Positions 1 through 8,652 of a DNA stretch of 64,000 nt are shown piece after piece. Source of the stretch: Clavibacter nebraskensis NCPPB 2581. Its GTDB lineage: Bacteria; Actinomycetota; Actinomycetes; Actinomycetales; Microbacteriaceae. The DNA lies in NCBI RefSeq assembly GCF_000355695.1, contig NC_020891.1, forward strand, positions 1,860,001-1,924,000, read 5' to 3'. The notes below the pieces were generated by a model, which saw nothing but the letters and a program-made list of their open reading frames with translations, made no database searches and was not told the origin of the DNA. The translations under genes and the position numbers were made by a program. Positions within the stretch are counted from its first letter, which is position 1; each line of letters opens with the position of its first letter.

Positions 1-395
1 AGGTCGCGGTAGGTCACCGTACGGCGGTCGCCCGGCTCGCCCTCGAAGTGCAGCGCGACCTCGTCCCCGCGGCCGGCGGCGACGTGGCGGTCCACGCAGT
101 TCGCGGCGACGTTGAGGCGGCCGCCCGCGAACCAGGTGGCGGCGGGGACCTGCGGGGTGCCGTCGGCGGCGACCGGCGGGATCCACGTGTGCGCGGTCTC
201 CCACGGCGTCTCCCAGTCGAGGCGGCGGGCGGCCTCCTCCCAGAAGGCGACCGGATCCGCCTCGGCCCGCGCGTACGCCTCGGCCGTGACGTTCGCGGAC
301 GCGGCCAGGTGCGCCGGCGGCGGGAAGAGCGCCTGCTCGGCGTCGGTGGCGGGGTCGGTCGCGGTCTCGGCCTGCTCGATGCGCGGGGAGGTCAT
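1..395 (-). CDS. acs: Acetyl-CoA synthetase, N-terminal part (runs off the left edge)
   Basis: The first 131 codons of a gene that continues beyond base 1. Read on the minus strand it begins MTSPRIEQAETATDP and contains ADPVAFWEEAARRLDW, then FAGGRLNVAANCVDRH and GDEVALHFEGEPGDRR. These blocks are typical of the N-terminal domain of AMP-forming acetate-CoA ligase, which makes acetyl-CoA from acetate, ATP and CoA through acetyl-AMP in the cytoplasm. The catalytic core (P-loop, A5/A8 motifs and the acetylatable lysine) lies outside the window, so activity cannot be judged. The ATG has no Shine-Dalgarno. A TAGCGT box sits six bases upstream, suggesting a leaderless mRNA. nusB ends 83 bases upstream on the same strand. 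Confidence 0.85.
   Translation of the reverse strand, partial: MTSPRIEQAETATDPATDAEQALFPPPAHLAASANVTAEAYARAEADPVAFWEEAARRLDWETPWETAHTWIPPVAADGTPQVPAATWFAGGRLNVAANCVDRHVAAGRGDEVALHFEGEPGDRRTVTYRD
102..107 (-). promoter_or_regulatory. Candidate -10 box of acs (leaderless)
   Basis: TAGCGT on the minus strand fits TANNNT and ends six bases before the acs ATG. No Shine-Dalgarno intervenes, so the transcript would begin at or next to the start codon. No convincing -35 is visible. Confidence 0.35.
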
Positions 396-477
396 GCGCC
401 GACGCTACGTGCGCGCCCCCGGGGATCCGGAACCGGCGCGTCACGCGACGACACGGAGCGGGCGGGGTGCGCCCCCC

Positions 478-891
478 CTAGGCCTGCGTCGCCGCGATCC
501 GCGCCAGCATGCCGTTTACGAACGACGCCGACTCGTCCGTCGACAGCGACGCCGCGAGGTCGACGCTCTCCGAGATGGCGACGCCGTCGGGCACGTCGGC
601 GTTGAAGAGGATCTCCCAGATGCCGATGCGCAGGATCGCGCGGTCGACGGCGGGCATGCGGGCGAGCGTCCAGTTCACCGAGTACGTCTCGATGAGCTCG
701 TCGATCTCGTCCTGGTGCGCGACGAACCCCTCGGCGATCTCGCGGGCGTACTGCCACGAGGCCTGCCGGTCGGGCTCGGCCGCGGCGCGCTGCTGCTCGA
801 CCGCGAGGGTCGCAGGGATGGACTCGCCGCGGATGTCCGCGACGTAGAGGACGTCGAGGGCGCGCTTGCGCGCCTTGGTGCGTGCGCTCAC
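478..891 (-). CDS. nusB: Transcription antitermination protein NusB
   Basis: A 137-residue all-helical protein of normal NusB length. It shows the N-terminal RKRALDVLYVAD block, then VNWTLARMPAVDRAILRIG, DVPDGVAISESVDLA and the C-terminal FVNGMLARIA signature. NusB binds boxA RNA with NusE (S10) and supports antitermination of rRNA operons. The GTG start lies three bases after the efp stop, so translation is probably coupled to efp. efp-nusB is a common actinobacterial pairing. No terminator is visible between nusB and acs. Confidence 0.96.
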   Translation of the reverse strand: MSARTKARKRALDVLYVADIRGESIPATLAVEQQRAAAEPDRQASWQYAREIAEGFVAHQDEIDELIETYSVNWTLARMPAVDRAILRIGIWEILFNADVPDGVAISESVDLAASLSTDESASFVNGMLARIAATQA

Positions 892-894
892 GGG

Positions 895-1458
895 TCAGTC
901 GGTGACGCGGCCGAGGTAGTCGCCCGTGCGGGTGTCCACCTTGACGCGCGTGCCCTGCTCGAGGAAGAGCGGGACCTGGATCTGGTGACCGGTCTCGACC
1001 GTCGCGGGCTTGGTGCCACCCGTCGAGCGGTCGCCCTGCAGGCCCGGCTCCGTGTACGTGATGGTCAGCACGACGGACGCGGGCAGCTCGACGTAGAGCC
1101 CCTCGCCGTTGTGCAGCGCCACGGTGACGTCCTGGTTCTCGAGCATGAAGTTCTTCGCGTCGCCGACCTGCGCGGCGGACAGCGTGATCTGGTCGTAGTC
1201 GCTCGTGTCCATGAACACGAAGTTCTCGCCGTCGGCGTAGAGGTACTGGAAGTCGCGGCGGTCGACCGTCTCGGTCTCGATCTTCGCGCCCGCGTTGAAC
1301 GTGCGGTCGACAACCTTGCCGCTCATCACGTTCTTGACCTTCGTGCGCACGAACGCGCCGCCCTTGCCCGGCTTGACGTGCTGGAACTCGATGACGGTCC
1401 ACAGCTGGCCGTCCATGTTGAGGACGACGCCGTTCTTGATGTCAGCGGTAGAGGCCAT
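895..1458 (-). CDS. efp: Elongation factor P
   Basis: 187 residues, the standard EF-P length, with three beta-barrel domains. It opens [20 protein letters not shown]. The tip loop reads [14 protein letters not shown], with Lys32 where post-translational modification occurs in other bacteria. The C-terminal domain ends [23 protein letters not shown] enters the ribosome between P and E sites and relieves stalling at proline runs. An AAGGATC stretch precedes the ATG as ribosome-binding site. nusB follows three bases after the stop. No yeaR, epm or ymfI-type modification gene is visible nearby. Confidence 0.97.
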   Translation of the reverse strand: MASTADIKNGVVLNMDGQLWTVIEFQHVKPGKGGAFVRTKVKNVMSGKVVDRTFNAGAKIETETVDRRDFQYLYADGENFVFMDTSDYDQITLSAAQVGDAKNFMLENQDVTVALHNGEGLYVELPASVVLTITYTEPGLQGDRSTGGTKPATVETGHQIQVPLFLEQGTRVKVDTRTGDYLGRVTD

Positions 1459-1570
1459 GCGGGGAGGATCCTTGCCTGTTCGACGAGCGGGAGGTGCGGC
1501 GTCGGAGCGGCCGCACGGGGGTGCCGGGCGCCGACCCGGTGCGGGCGGCGTGGCGATCCGAGGGATCAGC

Positions 1571-2011
1571 CTAACGGGTGGCGGTCACGACGTGCGCGAG
1601 GGCCAGGAGGTAGGAGCCCTGCCCGAGCCCGGCGATGACGCCCGTGGCGACGGGCGAGATGACGCTGGTGTGCCGGAACTCCTCGCGCGCATGCGGGTTC
1701 GAGATGTGCACCTCGAGGAGGAGGATGCCGGCCTTCGTCACGAGCGCGGCAGCGTCGCGGAGGGCGTACGAGTAGTGCGTGAAGGCCGCCGGGTTCATGA
1801 TCACGGGGCTCGCGGTGTCGACGGCCTCGTGCAGCCAGCCGATGAGGGTCGCCTCGTCGTCGGTTTGCCGCAGGTCGATCTCGATGTCGTCGGGCGCGAA
1901 CGCGACGAGCTCCCGGCGGAGGTCGTCGAGCGACCCGGTGCCGTACACGTCGGGCTCGCGGCTGCCGAGCCGTCCGAGGTTGGGGCCGTTGAGGACGAGC
2001 ACGCGTGACAT
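1571..2011 (-). CDS. aroQ: 3-dehydroquinate dehydratase, type II
   Basis: 146 residues, the usual length for the small type II enzyme. It dehydrates 3-dehydroquinate to 3-dehydroshikimate, step three of the shikimate pathway, and forms a dodecamer in the cytoplasm. Motifs: [12 protein letters not shown] at residues 5-16, REPDVYG with the catalytic tyrosine at about 23, the [15 protein letters not shown] block, and [15 protein letters not shown] carrying the general-acid histidine. The start at [10 protein letters not shown] was chosen because longer frames add arginine-rich sequence without homology. A TAGGCT box lies seven bases upstream. It is separate from the aroB-K-C-E operon by the SDR gene only. 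Confidence 0.95.
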   Translation of the reverse strand: MSRVLVLNGPNLGRLGSREPDVYGTGSLDDLRRELVAFAPDDIEIDLRQTDDEATLIGWLHEAVDTASPVIMNPAAFTHYSYALRDAAALVTKAGILLLEVHISNPHAREEFRHTSVISPVATGVIAGLGQGSYLLALAHVVTATR

Positions 2012-2018
2012 GCGCACC

Positions 2019-2024
2019 AGCCTA
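2019..2024 (-). promoter_or_regulatory. Candidate -10 box of aroQ (leaderless)
   Basis: TAGGCT on the minus strand ends seven bases before the aroQ ATG, with no Shine-Dalgarno between. The spacing is that of actinobacterial leaderless promoters. It implies aroQ can be transcribed independently of the upstream aro operon. Confidence 0.4.
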
Positions 2025-2031
2025 GGGCGGG

Positions 2032-2817
2032 TCAGCCGACGCTCTGGCCGCCGTCGGAGCGGATGCGCTGGCCGTTGATCCAGCCGCCCTCCGCCGAGAG
2101 CAGGAAGCACACGAGCGCGGCGGCGTCGCGGGGCTCGGCGAGCCGGCCGCGGGGCGTGGCCTGCCGCAGGCCCTCGCGCAGCTCGGGCGTGAACCAGCCG
2201 GTGTCGGTGGGCCCGGGATCCACGAGGTTCGCGGTCACGCGCACGTGCTCGAGCTCGCGCGCGGCCGCGATGACGATGCGATCGAGCGCCGCCTTGCTCG
2301 CGCCGTAGGGCACGTTGCCGACCACGTGGTCGCTCGTGAGGGCCACGATGCGGCCCGCGCCGGGCTCCGCGCGGTACCGCCGGGCGAAGCCCTGGATGAG
2401 CTGGAGCGACGCCCGCACGTTCACGGCGAGGTGCCGGTCGAGGGCCTCCACGGTCGTGTCGAGGAGGCCGCTGTCGACCGACTCGGCGTGGCTGAGGACG
2501 AGGCCCGTGATCGGGCCGAGCGCGCGCTCGACCTCGTCGAGGATCCGCTCGGCCGCGCCCGTGTCCATCAGGTCGGCCTCGATCGCGTGCGCCCGGCCCC
2601 CGGCGCGCACGACGGCCTCGGCGACCCGCGCGGGGTCGTCGGGCTGCGGGCCCCAGGGCATGCGCGCGTCGTAGGCGGACCAGTAGGAGAAGGCGACGTC
2701 CCAGCCGCCGAGGGCCAGGTCCTCGGCGATGGCCGCGCCGAGCCCCGCGACCCGGCCGACGCCCGTGATCAGCGCGACCGGGCGGACGGGCGCCTCGGGA
2801 TGCGCAGGATCGCTCAC
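2032..2817 (-). CDS. Short-chain dehydrogenase/reductase inside the aro operon
   Basis: 261 residues with a Rossmann fold and a complete SDR active site. The cofactor loop is ITGVGRVAGLG (18-27), variant from the usual TGxxxGxG. The catalytic set is Ser162 (ALTSDH), Tyr171 and Lys175 (PYGASK), with Asn133 in LAVNVRAS. The C-terminal segment ANLVDPGPTDTGWF matches the family. The GTG start overlaps the aroB stop by four bases (GTGA), so the two are translationally coupled. The substrate is unknown. The long loop after beta-2 (YWSAYDARMPWGPQPDDP) and the variant cofactor loop resemble 3-oxoacyl-ACP reductase-like SDRs, but operon position alone does not prove a shikimate role. Confidence 0.85.
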   Translation of the reverse strand: MSDPAHPEAPVRPVALITGVGRVAGLGAAIAEDLALGGWDVAFSYWSAYDARMPWGPQPDDPARVAEAVVRAGGRAHAIEADLMDTGAAERILDEVERALGPITGLVLSHAESVDSGLLDTTVEALDRHLAVNVRASLQLIQGFARRYRAEPGAGRIVALTSDHVVGNVPYGASKAALDRIVIAAARELEHVRVTANLVDPGPTDTGWFTPELREGLRQATPRGRLAEPRDAAALVCFLLSAEGGWINGQRIRSDGGQSVG

Positions 2818-3938
2818 GAGCCGATCTCCTGGTACGCCGCGAACAGCAGCGCCTCCTCGGGGCCGTTGAGCACGCTGGCCCGGCCGACGCCGTCGAGCAC
2901 GATGAACCGCATCATGTCGCCGCGCGCCTTCTTGTCGCGCTTCATGCTCGCGACGAGCGTGGGCCAGCGCCCCACGGGGTAGCTCGTGGGCAGGTCGAGC
3001 GAGTCGAGGATCCGCCGGTGCCGGTCGACCGCCTCGTCGGACAGCGACCGCGTGAGCCGTGACAGCTCCGCCGCGAACACCATGCCGACCGCGACGGCGG
3101 CCCCGTGCCGCCAGCGGTAGCGCTCGGCGTGCTCGATCGCGTGGCCGAGCGTGTGCCCGTAGTTGAGGATCTCGCGGCGGCCCTTCTCCGTGAAGTCCTC
3201 CCCCACGACCTCGGCCTTCATGGCGATCGCCAGCTCTACGACCCGGCGGAACTCGGGGCTCGTCGGATCCGTGACGCGCGCGACGTCCGCCTCGATCACG
3301 TCGAGGATCTCGGGCACCGCGATGAACCCGGCCTTCACGATCTCCGCGAAGCCCGTGACGATCTCGTTCCGCGGCAGGGTCGCGAGCAGGTCGAGGTCGA
3401 CGATCACGGCCGTCGGCGCGTAGAAGGCGCCCACGAGGTTCTTGCCCTCGGACGTATTGATGCCGGTCTTGCCGCCCACGGCCGCGTCGACCATCGCGAG
3501 CACGGTCGTCGGGATCTGGATGAGCATCACGCCGCGCAGCCACGTCGCCGCGACGAACCCGCCGAGGTCGGTCGTGGCGCCGCCGCCGAGCGTGATGACG
3601 GCGTCGGAGCGCGTGAAGTCGGTGGTGCCCATGATCTTCCAGCAGAACGCGGCGACCTCGACGCGCTTGGCGCCCTCGGCGTCGGGCACCTCGGCGAGGT
3701 ACACCTCCACGTCGCCCTGCAGGCGCTCGCGCAACCGGGACGCCTCCTCGGCGAGGGCGGGCGCGTGCACGATGAGCACCTTGCGCACGCGCGGGCCGAG
3801 CAGCGCGCCCACGCCCCGGACGAGGCCACGGCCGACGGTGACGTCGTAGCCGGGCGTGCCGGACACGTGGATCACGGTGGGCGCGTCGGGTTCCGCGGCG
3901 GCGGTCTCAGCGGCTGCGGTGGGGGTCGATTCGGTCAT
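2814..3938 (-). CDS. aroB: 3-dehydroquinate synthase
   Basis: 374 residues. It converts DAHP to 3-dehydroquinate using NAD+ and a divalent metal, step two of the shikimate pathway. The NAD-binding block LGGGATTDLGGFVAATWLRG lies at residues 118-137, PTTVLAMVDAAVGGKTGIN at 143-161, and the metal-binding NYGHTLGHAIEH block near 260. The first 20 residues are an Ala/Thr/Pro-rich tail with no counterpart in the fold. Start and stop both overlap neighbours by four bases: ATGA with aroK upstream and GTGA with the SDR gene downstream. This is the hallmark of a single coupled operon. Confidence 0.97.
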   Translation of the reverse strand: MTESTPTAAAETAAAEPDAPTVIHVSGTPGYDVTVGRGLVRGVGALLGPRVRKVLIVHAPALAEEASRLRERLQGDVEVYLAEVPDAEGAKRVEVAAFCWKIMGTTDFTRSDAVITLGGGATTDLGGFVAATWLRGVMLIQIPTTVLAMVDAAVGGKTGINTSEGKNLVGAFYAPTAVIVDLDLLATLPRNEIVTGFAEIVKAGFIAVPEILDVIEADVARVTDPTSPEFRRVVELAIAMKAEVVGEDFTEKGRREILNYGHTLGHAIEHAERYRWRHGAAVAVGMVFAAELSRLTRSLSDEAVDRHRRILDSLDLPTSYPVGRWPTLVASMKRDKKARGDMMRFIVLDGVGRASVLNGPEEALLFAAYQEIGS

Positions 3939-4426
3939 GGCTGCCTCTCCCGGGCGAAGCGCTCGATCTCGCGGGCGATGTGCGGGAGCGGGCGGTCGGA
4001 GGTGTCGATGGTCAGGTCGGCGAGCGAGCGGTAGAGCTCCTCGCGGTCGGCGACGATGCGGCGCCAGCTGTCGAGGCCGTCGACGAGCGGGCGGTCGTGG
4101 CCGCGGATCCGCGCGCGCACGGCGTGCTCGCTGACGGTGAGGAGCACGACCCGGCACGACTCCAGGTCGGCGCGCGTCGCGGCATCGAGGACAGCTCCCC
4201 CGCCGAGCGAGACGACCCCCTCCTCCGCGAGGGCGGCGGCGACCGCGGCCCGCTCGAGCTCGCGGAACCGCGGCTCGCCGTGCTCGCGGAAGATGTCGGC
4301 GATGGATCCGTGCGCCTGGACGATCGCGCGGTCGGTGTCCGTGAACGGCACGCCCAGCGCCTTCGCGACGCGGCGGCCGACCGTGGTCTTGCCCGCGCCG
4401 GGCGGGCCGATCAGGACGACCGGCAC
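3935..4426 (-). CDS. aroK: Shikimate kinase
   Basis: 163 residues, a P-loop kinase that phosphorylates the 3-hydroxyl of shikimate. Walker A is GPPGAGKTTVGRR near residue 8. Shikimate contacts are visible as FTDTDR (the Asp of DTD), the REHGEPRFRELE helix and SLGGGAVL. The lid arginine lies in the HDRPLV stretch. The GTG start lies two bases after the aroC stop, and the stop overlaps the aroB ATG. The start at VPVVLIGPPG places the P-loop at the normal distance from the N-terminus. Confidence 0.96.
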   Translation of the reverse strand: MPVVLIGPPGAGKTTVGRRVAKALGVPFTDTDRAIVQAHGSIADIFREHGEPRFRELERAAVAAALAEEGVVSLGGGAVLDAATRADLESCRVVLLTVSEHAVRARIRGHDRPLVDGLDSWRRIVADREELYRSLADLTIDTSDRPLPHIAREIERFARERQP

Positions 4427-4428
4427 GC

Positions 4429-5667
4429 TCAGGCCTCGGGAGGAGCGGGCGGCGCGGCGTCCGCCTCGTCCACGAGGTCGGCGCCCGTGCGGCGGCCCTC
4501 GGGGATCGCGTCGAGGTAGCCGCGGAGGTTCCGCCGGGTCTCGCCCACGGAGTCGCCGCCGAACTTCTCCAGCATGGCGTCGGCGAGCGTCAGCGCGACC
4601 ATGGCCTCGGCGACCACGCCCGCGGCGGGCACCGCGCACACGTCGGAGCGCTGGTGGTTCGCGGGGGCCGCGCCGCCCGTGGCGGTGTCGATGGTGCGGA
4701 GGGCGCGCGGCACGGTCGCGATGGGCTTCATCCCGGCGCGGACACGGAGGACCGTGCCCGTCGACATGCCGCCCTCGGTGCCGCCCGCGCGGTCCGTGGA
4801 CCGGCCGATGCCGGCGTCCGTGGAGAACAGCTCGTCGTGCGCCTCGGATCCGCGGCGCGTGGTGGTGAGGAAGCCGTCGCCGACCTCGACGCCCTTGATC
4901 GCCTGGATGCCCATGAGCGCCGCCGCGAGCTTCGAGTCGAGGCGACGGTCCCAGTGCACGTGCGAGCCGAGGCCCGGCGGCAGGTCGTAGGCGAGGACCT
5001 CGACGACGCCGCCGACCGTGTCGCCGCTCGCCTTCGTGTCGTCGACCTCGGCGACCATGCGCGCGCTCGTCTCGGCGTGGAAGCAGCGCAGCGGGTCCGC
5101 GTCGAGCGCGTCCACGTCGGCCGGCGTCGGCAGCGGCGCGCCCTCGGGCACGCGGACGGGGCCGATGGCGAGCGTGTGGCTGACGAGCGTGATCCCGAGC
5201 TCGGCGAGGAACGCGCGCGCCACGGCGCCGAGCGCGACACGGGCGGCGGTCTCGCGGGCGCTCGCGCGCTCGAGCACGGGGCGCGCCTCGTCGAAGTCGT
5301 ACTTCTGCATGCCCACGAGGTCGGCGTGGCCGGGACGGGGACGTGTGAGGGCGGCGGCGCGCGCGCCCTGCAGCTTCTCCGGATCCACCGGCTCGGGGCT
5401 CATGACGTCGACCCACTTGGGCCACTCCGTGTTGCCGATGCGCACCGCGATGGGGCTGCCGAGCGTACGCCCGTGGACCACGCCGGTCGACAGGCTCAGC
5501 TCGTCCTGCTCGAACGCCATGCGCGCGCCGCGGCCGTAGCCGAGCTTGCGACGGGCGAGGTCGGCGCGGATGCCGTCCAGGCTGACGGGCACGCCCGCGG
5601 GCAAGCCCTCCAGGACGGCGATGAGTTCGGGGCCGTGGGATTCCCCGGCGGTGAGCCAACGCAGCAT
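4429..5667 (-). CDS. aroC: Chorismate synthase
   Basis: 412 residues. It eliminates phosphate from EPSP to give chorismate and needs reduced FMN. The family signatures are all present: [14 protein letters not shown] at the N-terminus, [56 protein letters not shown] and [17 protein letters not shown]. The ATG is preceded by GGAGG at eight bases. That site is the end of a 49-bp repeat that separates aroC from aroE. No flavin reductase for FMN supply lies in the operon. The FMN-binding reductase-like gene at the other end of the window is unrelated by position. Confidence 0.97.
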   Translation of the reverse strand: MLRWLTAGESHGPELIAVLEGLPAGVPVSLDGIRADLARRKLGYGRGARMAFEQDELSLSTGVVHGRTLGSPIAVRIGNTEWPKWVDVMSPEPVDPEKLQGARAAALTRPRPGHADLVGMQKYDFDEARPVLERASARETAARVALGAVARAFLAELGITLVSHTLAIGPVRVPEGAPLPTPADVDALDADPLRCFHAETSARMVAEVDDTKASGDTVGGVVEVLAYDLPPGLGSHVHWDRRLDSKLAAALMGIQAIKGVEVGDGFLTTTRRGSEAHDELFSTDAGIGRSTDRAGGTEGGMSTGTVLRVRAGMKPIATVPRALRTIDTATGGAAPANHQRSDVCAVPAAGVVAEAMVALTLADAMLEKFGGDSVGETRRNLRGYLDAIPEGRRTGADLVDEADAAPPAPPEA

Positions 5668-5675
5668 GGCCCCAT

Positions 5676-5773
5676 CCTCCCACAGCGGCAGGGTCGACCC
5701 CGCGGGCCGGGCTCCCGTCGAAGGCCTCCCACAGCGGCAGGGTCGACCCCGCGGCTCAGGCTCCCGTCCAGGC
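5676..5773. repeat. Imperfect 49-bp tandem duplication between aroE and aroC
   Basis: Two adjacent copies, 5676-5724 and 5725-5773. The first 30 bases are identical (plus-strand start CCTCCCACAGCGGCAGG) and overall about 43 of 49 match. The right-hand copy contains the last codons and stop of aroE. The left-hand copy is the aroC leader. On the minus strand each copy ends in GGAGG, so the duplication has doubled the aroC Shine-Dalgarno and lengthened the aroE-aroC gap from about 39 to 88 bases. Confidence 0.85.
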
Positions 5774-6646
5774 CCTCCGCGGATCCCGGCCGACGCTCGC
5801 GAGCATCGCCGCCAGCACCGGCTCCTCGTCGGGCAGCGGCAGCTCGGCGTCCCCGGCGACGAACAGGCGCACCTGGCCGAGCGCCTGGTGCACGAGCATG
5901 TCGATCCCCGGCACGACGCGTCCGCCCGCGCGCTCCCACCCGGTGGCGATCCCGGTGGGCCAGGGCGCGTACGTGACGTCGAGGAGCACGGTCGCCTCGG
6001 ACAGGGCGGCGGGCAGCGGCACGGTCGCGGCGGCGTCGCCCGGGAGGGTGCTGACCACGGTGTCGGCGTCGCGGAGCGCGCCCTGCGCGTCGTCGAGCGG
6101 CACGGCGCGGAGCGCGAGGCCCAGCTCGTCGGCCAGCGGCGCGAGCTCCCGGCCCTGCGCCGGACGGCGGGCCGCGACGACGACCTCGCGTGCGCCCATC
6201 CGGGCCAGCGCGACGACGGCCGAGCGCGCGGTGGATCCGGCGCCCAGCACGACCGCCCGCCCGCACCGCTCGACGCCGGCCATCTCGAACGCGCGCACGA
6301 TCCCCGCGACGTCCGTGTTCGCGCCGCGGCGCCGCACCCCGCCGCCGCCGTCCTCCTCGAGGAGCAGCGTGTTGGCCGCGCCCGCGAGGCGGGCCGTGTC
6401 GTCGAGCAGGTCGAGGAGCGGCAGCACGTCGCGCTTGAGCGGCATCGTGAGCGACAGGCCGCGCCAGCCGGATCCGAGGCCCGCCACGAACGCGCCCAGA
6501 TCCGCCCCCGCGCACTCCATCGCCGCGTAGGTCCAGTCCAGCCCGAGCACCCGGTACGCCGCGGCGTGCAGCCGGGGCGATAGCGAGTGCGCGATGGGGC
6601 TGCCGAGGACCGCCAGCCGCACGGCCGGCGTCCGCGGATCAGCCAT
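5756..6646 (-). CDS. aroE: Shikimate dehydrogenase
   Basis: 296 residues. It reduces 3-dehydroshikimate to shikimate with NADPH. The substrate site is [17 protein letters not shown] at the N-terminus, then [15 protein letters not shown] with the catalytic lysine (usual NVTxPxK). The NADP loop is [19 protein letters not shown], followed by the basic [11 protein letters not shown] that favours NADP. The ATG overlaps the mltG stop by eight bases. The 3' end lies inside the 49-bp duplication, leaving the reading frame intact. Confidence 0.95.
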   Translation of the reverse strand: MADPRTPAVRLAVLGSPIAHSLSPRLHAAAYRVLGLDWTYAAMECAGADLGAFVAGLGSGWRGLSLTMPLKRDVLPLLDLLDDTARLAGAANTLLLEEDGGGGVRRRGANTDVAGIVRAFEMAGVERCGRAVVLGAGSTARSAVVALARMGAREVVVAARRPAQGRELAPLADELGLALRAVPLDDAQGALRDADTVVSTLPGDAAATVPLPAALSEATVLLDVTYAPWPTGIATGWERAGGRVVPGIDMLVHQALGQVRLFVAGDAELPLPDEEPVLAAMLASVGRDPRRAWTGA

Positions 6647-8213
6647 TGCCCGGGTTGTCCTTCATGAACTGCTGCCACTGCGCGACGGCCTTCTCGTGCT
6701 CCTCGTACGTCTGGGAGAACACGGTGTCGCCCGTGATGGTGTTGACGGTGACGAAGTAGAGCCACGGGCCGTCCGCGGGCGCCAGCGCCGCCTTGATCGC
6801 GAGGTCGCCCGGGTTCGAGATGGGGCCGATCGGGAGCCCCGGGTGCACGTAGGTGTTCCACGGGTTGTCGTCCGAGCGCTCGGCATCGGTGGTCGTGACC
6901 CGGCCGACCGAGCTCGCGCCGTACGCGACGGTCGCGTCCGACTGCAGCGGCATGCCGATCGCGATGCGGTTCTGGAACACGCGCGACACCTTGTAGAAGT
7001 CCCCCTCGAAGCGGGCCTCCTTCTGGATGAGCGCGGCGAGCGTGAGCACGCGGTGCCGATCGGCGGGCGCGACGCCGGCCTGGTCGAGCGCCTGGAAGGT
7101 GCGGCTCACCATCGCCTTGACCATGTCGGTCGCGGAGGTGCCGGGAGGGAAGTCGTACGTGGCCGGGAAGAGGTAGCCCTCGATGTTCGGCGCCTCGGCG
7201 GGGATGCCGAGCGCCGCGCGATCCGCGGCCGCGGCCTCCAGGTCGGCGACGGGAGTGCCGGTGCCCTCCGCGATGAGCTCGAACGCCTGCGCGGCCGTCT
7301 GGCCCTCGGGGATGGTGACCTTGGCCTGGCTCTGGCTCGACGGATCCTGCAGCAGCGCCAGCGCGGACGCCGCGCTCATCTGCTTCCGCAGCGTGTACGT
7401 GCCCGGCTGGAAGACGACCTCGCCGCCTGATGCGACGACGGCCCGGTAGAACGCCTTCGACGTCTTCACGACGTCCTGCGACGCGAGCGTGTCGCCGATG
7501 GTGCTGCCCGTGTCGCCCGTCTTGACGACCACCTGCACCTCGCCGGTTCCGTCGCCGTCGTAGTCGGTGGGCTCGGCGGGCGTGAGGAGCGCCGTCACGA
7601 CCGGGCCGAAGAGCGACGTGGCGATGACGGCCGCGCCGCCGAACAGCGCGATGAGCAGGACCACGACGTACGGCCACTTCGGGTGGCGGCGCTTCGGCTT
7701 CGGGGCGACGGGGACCGCCCTGCGCTCCGGTGCGCCGCGGCCGCCGTCCGCCGCATCGCGGGTCGGGGTGAGCGGGGTCGGGGTGGTCCGGGCGGCGCTC
7801 GGGGCCGCCTCCTCGACGCGCGGACGCTCCTCGGAGGCGGGACGCGGCGCGCCGGCGGAGGCGAGCGGCGCGGTCTCGCGCGCGGGGGGACGCTCGTCGG
7901 CCACCGTGCGTCGTGGTGCGTCATCCGGTGCGGAAGCCCCCGCCTGCGCCTCCGCCGCCTCGCGCAGCGCGCGGAGCTCGCGTCGGGTCATGGGCGCCCC
8001 GGTGCCGATGCCCGGTCCCTCTCCGCGGGGAGCGGCCGCGGGATCCGGCGCGGGAGCGGCCGCGGGCGTCGACGCCGGGGAGTCCGCGGGGCGGTCGCCG
8101 AAGAGGCTCTCGAAGGGGTCGCCACCTCCACCCGCGGCCGCCGTGGCTCGTCGGGTGGGATCGGTCTCAGGCGTGTCGGTCAGGATCGACTCGGTTCCTC
8201 GGGACGAGAGCAC
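6639..8213 (-). CDS. mltG: Endolytic murein transglycosylase MltG (YceG family)
   Basis: 524 residues, a membrane enzyme that cuts nascent peptidoglycan strands and limits glycan length. Residues 1-177 are a cytoplasmic tail rich in Ala, Pro, Glu and Arg. One membrane segment lies at about 181-203. The extracellular part has a LysM-like start ([20 protein letters not shown]), then [17 protein letters not shown] and [20 protein letters not shown] with the conserved Glu at about 399, then [20 protein letters not shown]. The GTG start overlaps ruvX by 47 bases. A consensus -10 box sits inside ruvX just upstream. The N-terminal tail is longer than in most homologues. Confidence 0.93.
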   Translation of the reverse strand: MLSSRGTESILTDTPETDPTRRATAAAGGGGDPFESLFGDRPADSPASTPAAAPAPDPAAAPRGEGPGIGTGAPMTRRELRALREAAEAQAGASAPDDAPRRTVADERPPARETAPLASAGAPRPASEERPRVEEAAPSAARTTPTPLTPTRDAADGGRGAPERRAVPVAPKPKRRHPKWPYVVVLLIALFGGAAVIATSLFGPVVTALLTPAEPTDYDGDGTGEVQVVVKTGDTGSTIGDTLASQDVVKTSKAFYRAVVASGGEVVFQPGTYTLRKQMSAASALALLQDPSSQSQAKVTIPEGQTAAQAFELIAEGTGTPVADLEAAAADRAALGIPAEAPNIEGYLFPATYDFPPGTSATDMVKAMVSRTFQALDQAGVAPADRHRVLTLAALIQKEARFEGDFYKVSRVFQNRIAIGMPLQSDATVAYGASSVGRVTTTDAERSDDNPWNTYVHPGLPIGPISNPGDLAIKAALAPADGPWLYFVTVNTITGDTVFSQTYEEHEKAVAQWQQFMKDNPGNG

Positions 8214-8652
8214 CGGGTGGGGAGCCGGCGGCGCGCTCGGTCTCGAGCGCGTGTTGAAGGATTATAACGGCCGCCACCTGGTCGATCACCGGCTTCTGCT
8301 TACGGGAGCCTCTGCCCGAGGCCCGCAGGGCGCCCTGCGCGGAGACCGTCGAGAGGCGCTCGTCGACCAGCCGCACGGGGATCCCGGTCGCGTCCGCGAG
8401 CCGCCGGGCGAACCCCTCCGCGTCGTCCGTGGACGCGGTCGCGCGGCCCGAGAGCGCCAGCGGCAGGCCCACGACGAGCTCCGCGCAGTCGATCTCGGCC
8501 GCCACCTCGAGGATCCGCCGCACGTCCGCCGAGCCCCCCGCGTCGCGCGGCACGGTCTCGACGGGCGTCGCGATCAGGCCGTGCGGATCCGACCGGGCGA
8601 GGCCGATGCGGGCCTTGCCCACGTCGACGGCCAGCCGGGATCCGATCCGCAT
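8167..8652 (-). CDS. ruvX: RuvX/YqgF family endonuclease (putative Holliday junction resolvase)
   Basis: 161 residues with an RNase H-like fold. Acidic sites appear in order: AVDVGKARIGLARSD, LVVGLPLALSG and VRLVDERLSTVSAQ. The last catalytic Asp lies in KPVIDQVAAVIILQ. In other bacteria the family is linked to pre-16S rRNA 5' processing or Holliday junction cutting. The ATG overlaps the alaS stop (ATGA-type coupling), the usual alaS-ruvX-mltG order. The codons for VIIL Q near the 3' end are unusual (GTT ATA ATC CTT CAA) because they spell out a promoter -10. The C-terminal 20 residues extend beyond the fold and overlap mltG. Confidence 0.9.
   Translation of the reverse strand: MRIGSRLAVDVGKARIGLARSDPHGLIATPVETVPRDAGGSADVRRILEVAAEIDCAELVVGLPLALSGRATASTDDAEGFARRLADATGIPVRLVDERLSTVSAQGALRASGRGSRKQKPVIDQVAAVIILQHALETERAAGSPPGALVPRNRVDPDRHA
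8261..8289 (-). promoter_or_regulatory. Internal promoter in ruvX reading toward mltG
   Basis: A perfect TATAAT (plus ATTATA at 8261-8266) lies 17 bases from a partial -35 GTGATC (8284-8289). Transcription would start near 8254, about 40 bases before the mltG GTG. The ruvX codons across the -10 are GTT ATA ATC CTT CAA, each rare or very rare in these genes, which suggests the sequence is kept for its promoter function. Confidence 0.6.

Noticed and set aside
6993-7030. Apparent loss of the catalytic Glu in MltG (Gln in LAALIQKEA)
   Set aside because: The second acidic residue (E399) aligns with the invariant position. Other actinobacterial MltG proteins also have Gln at the first position as I recall, so the enzyme is probably active.
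4429-7677. A 1082-codon open frame on the minus strand
   Set aside because: Only its last 412 codons are real (aroC). The upstream part runs through aroE and mltG out of frame and is arginine/proline-rich, as expected of shadows in high-GC DNA.
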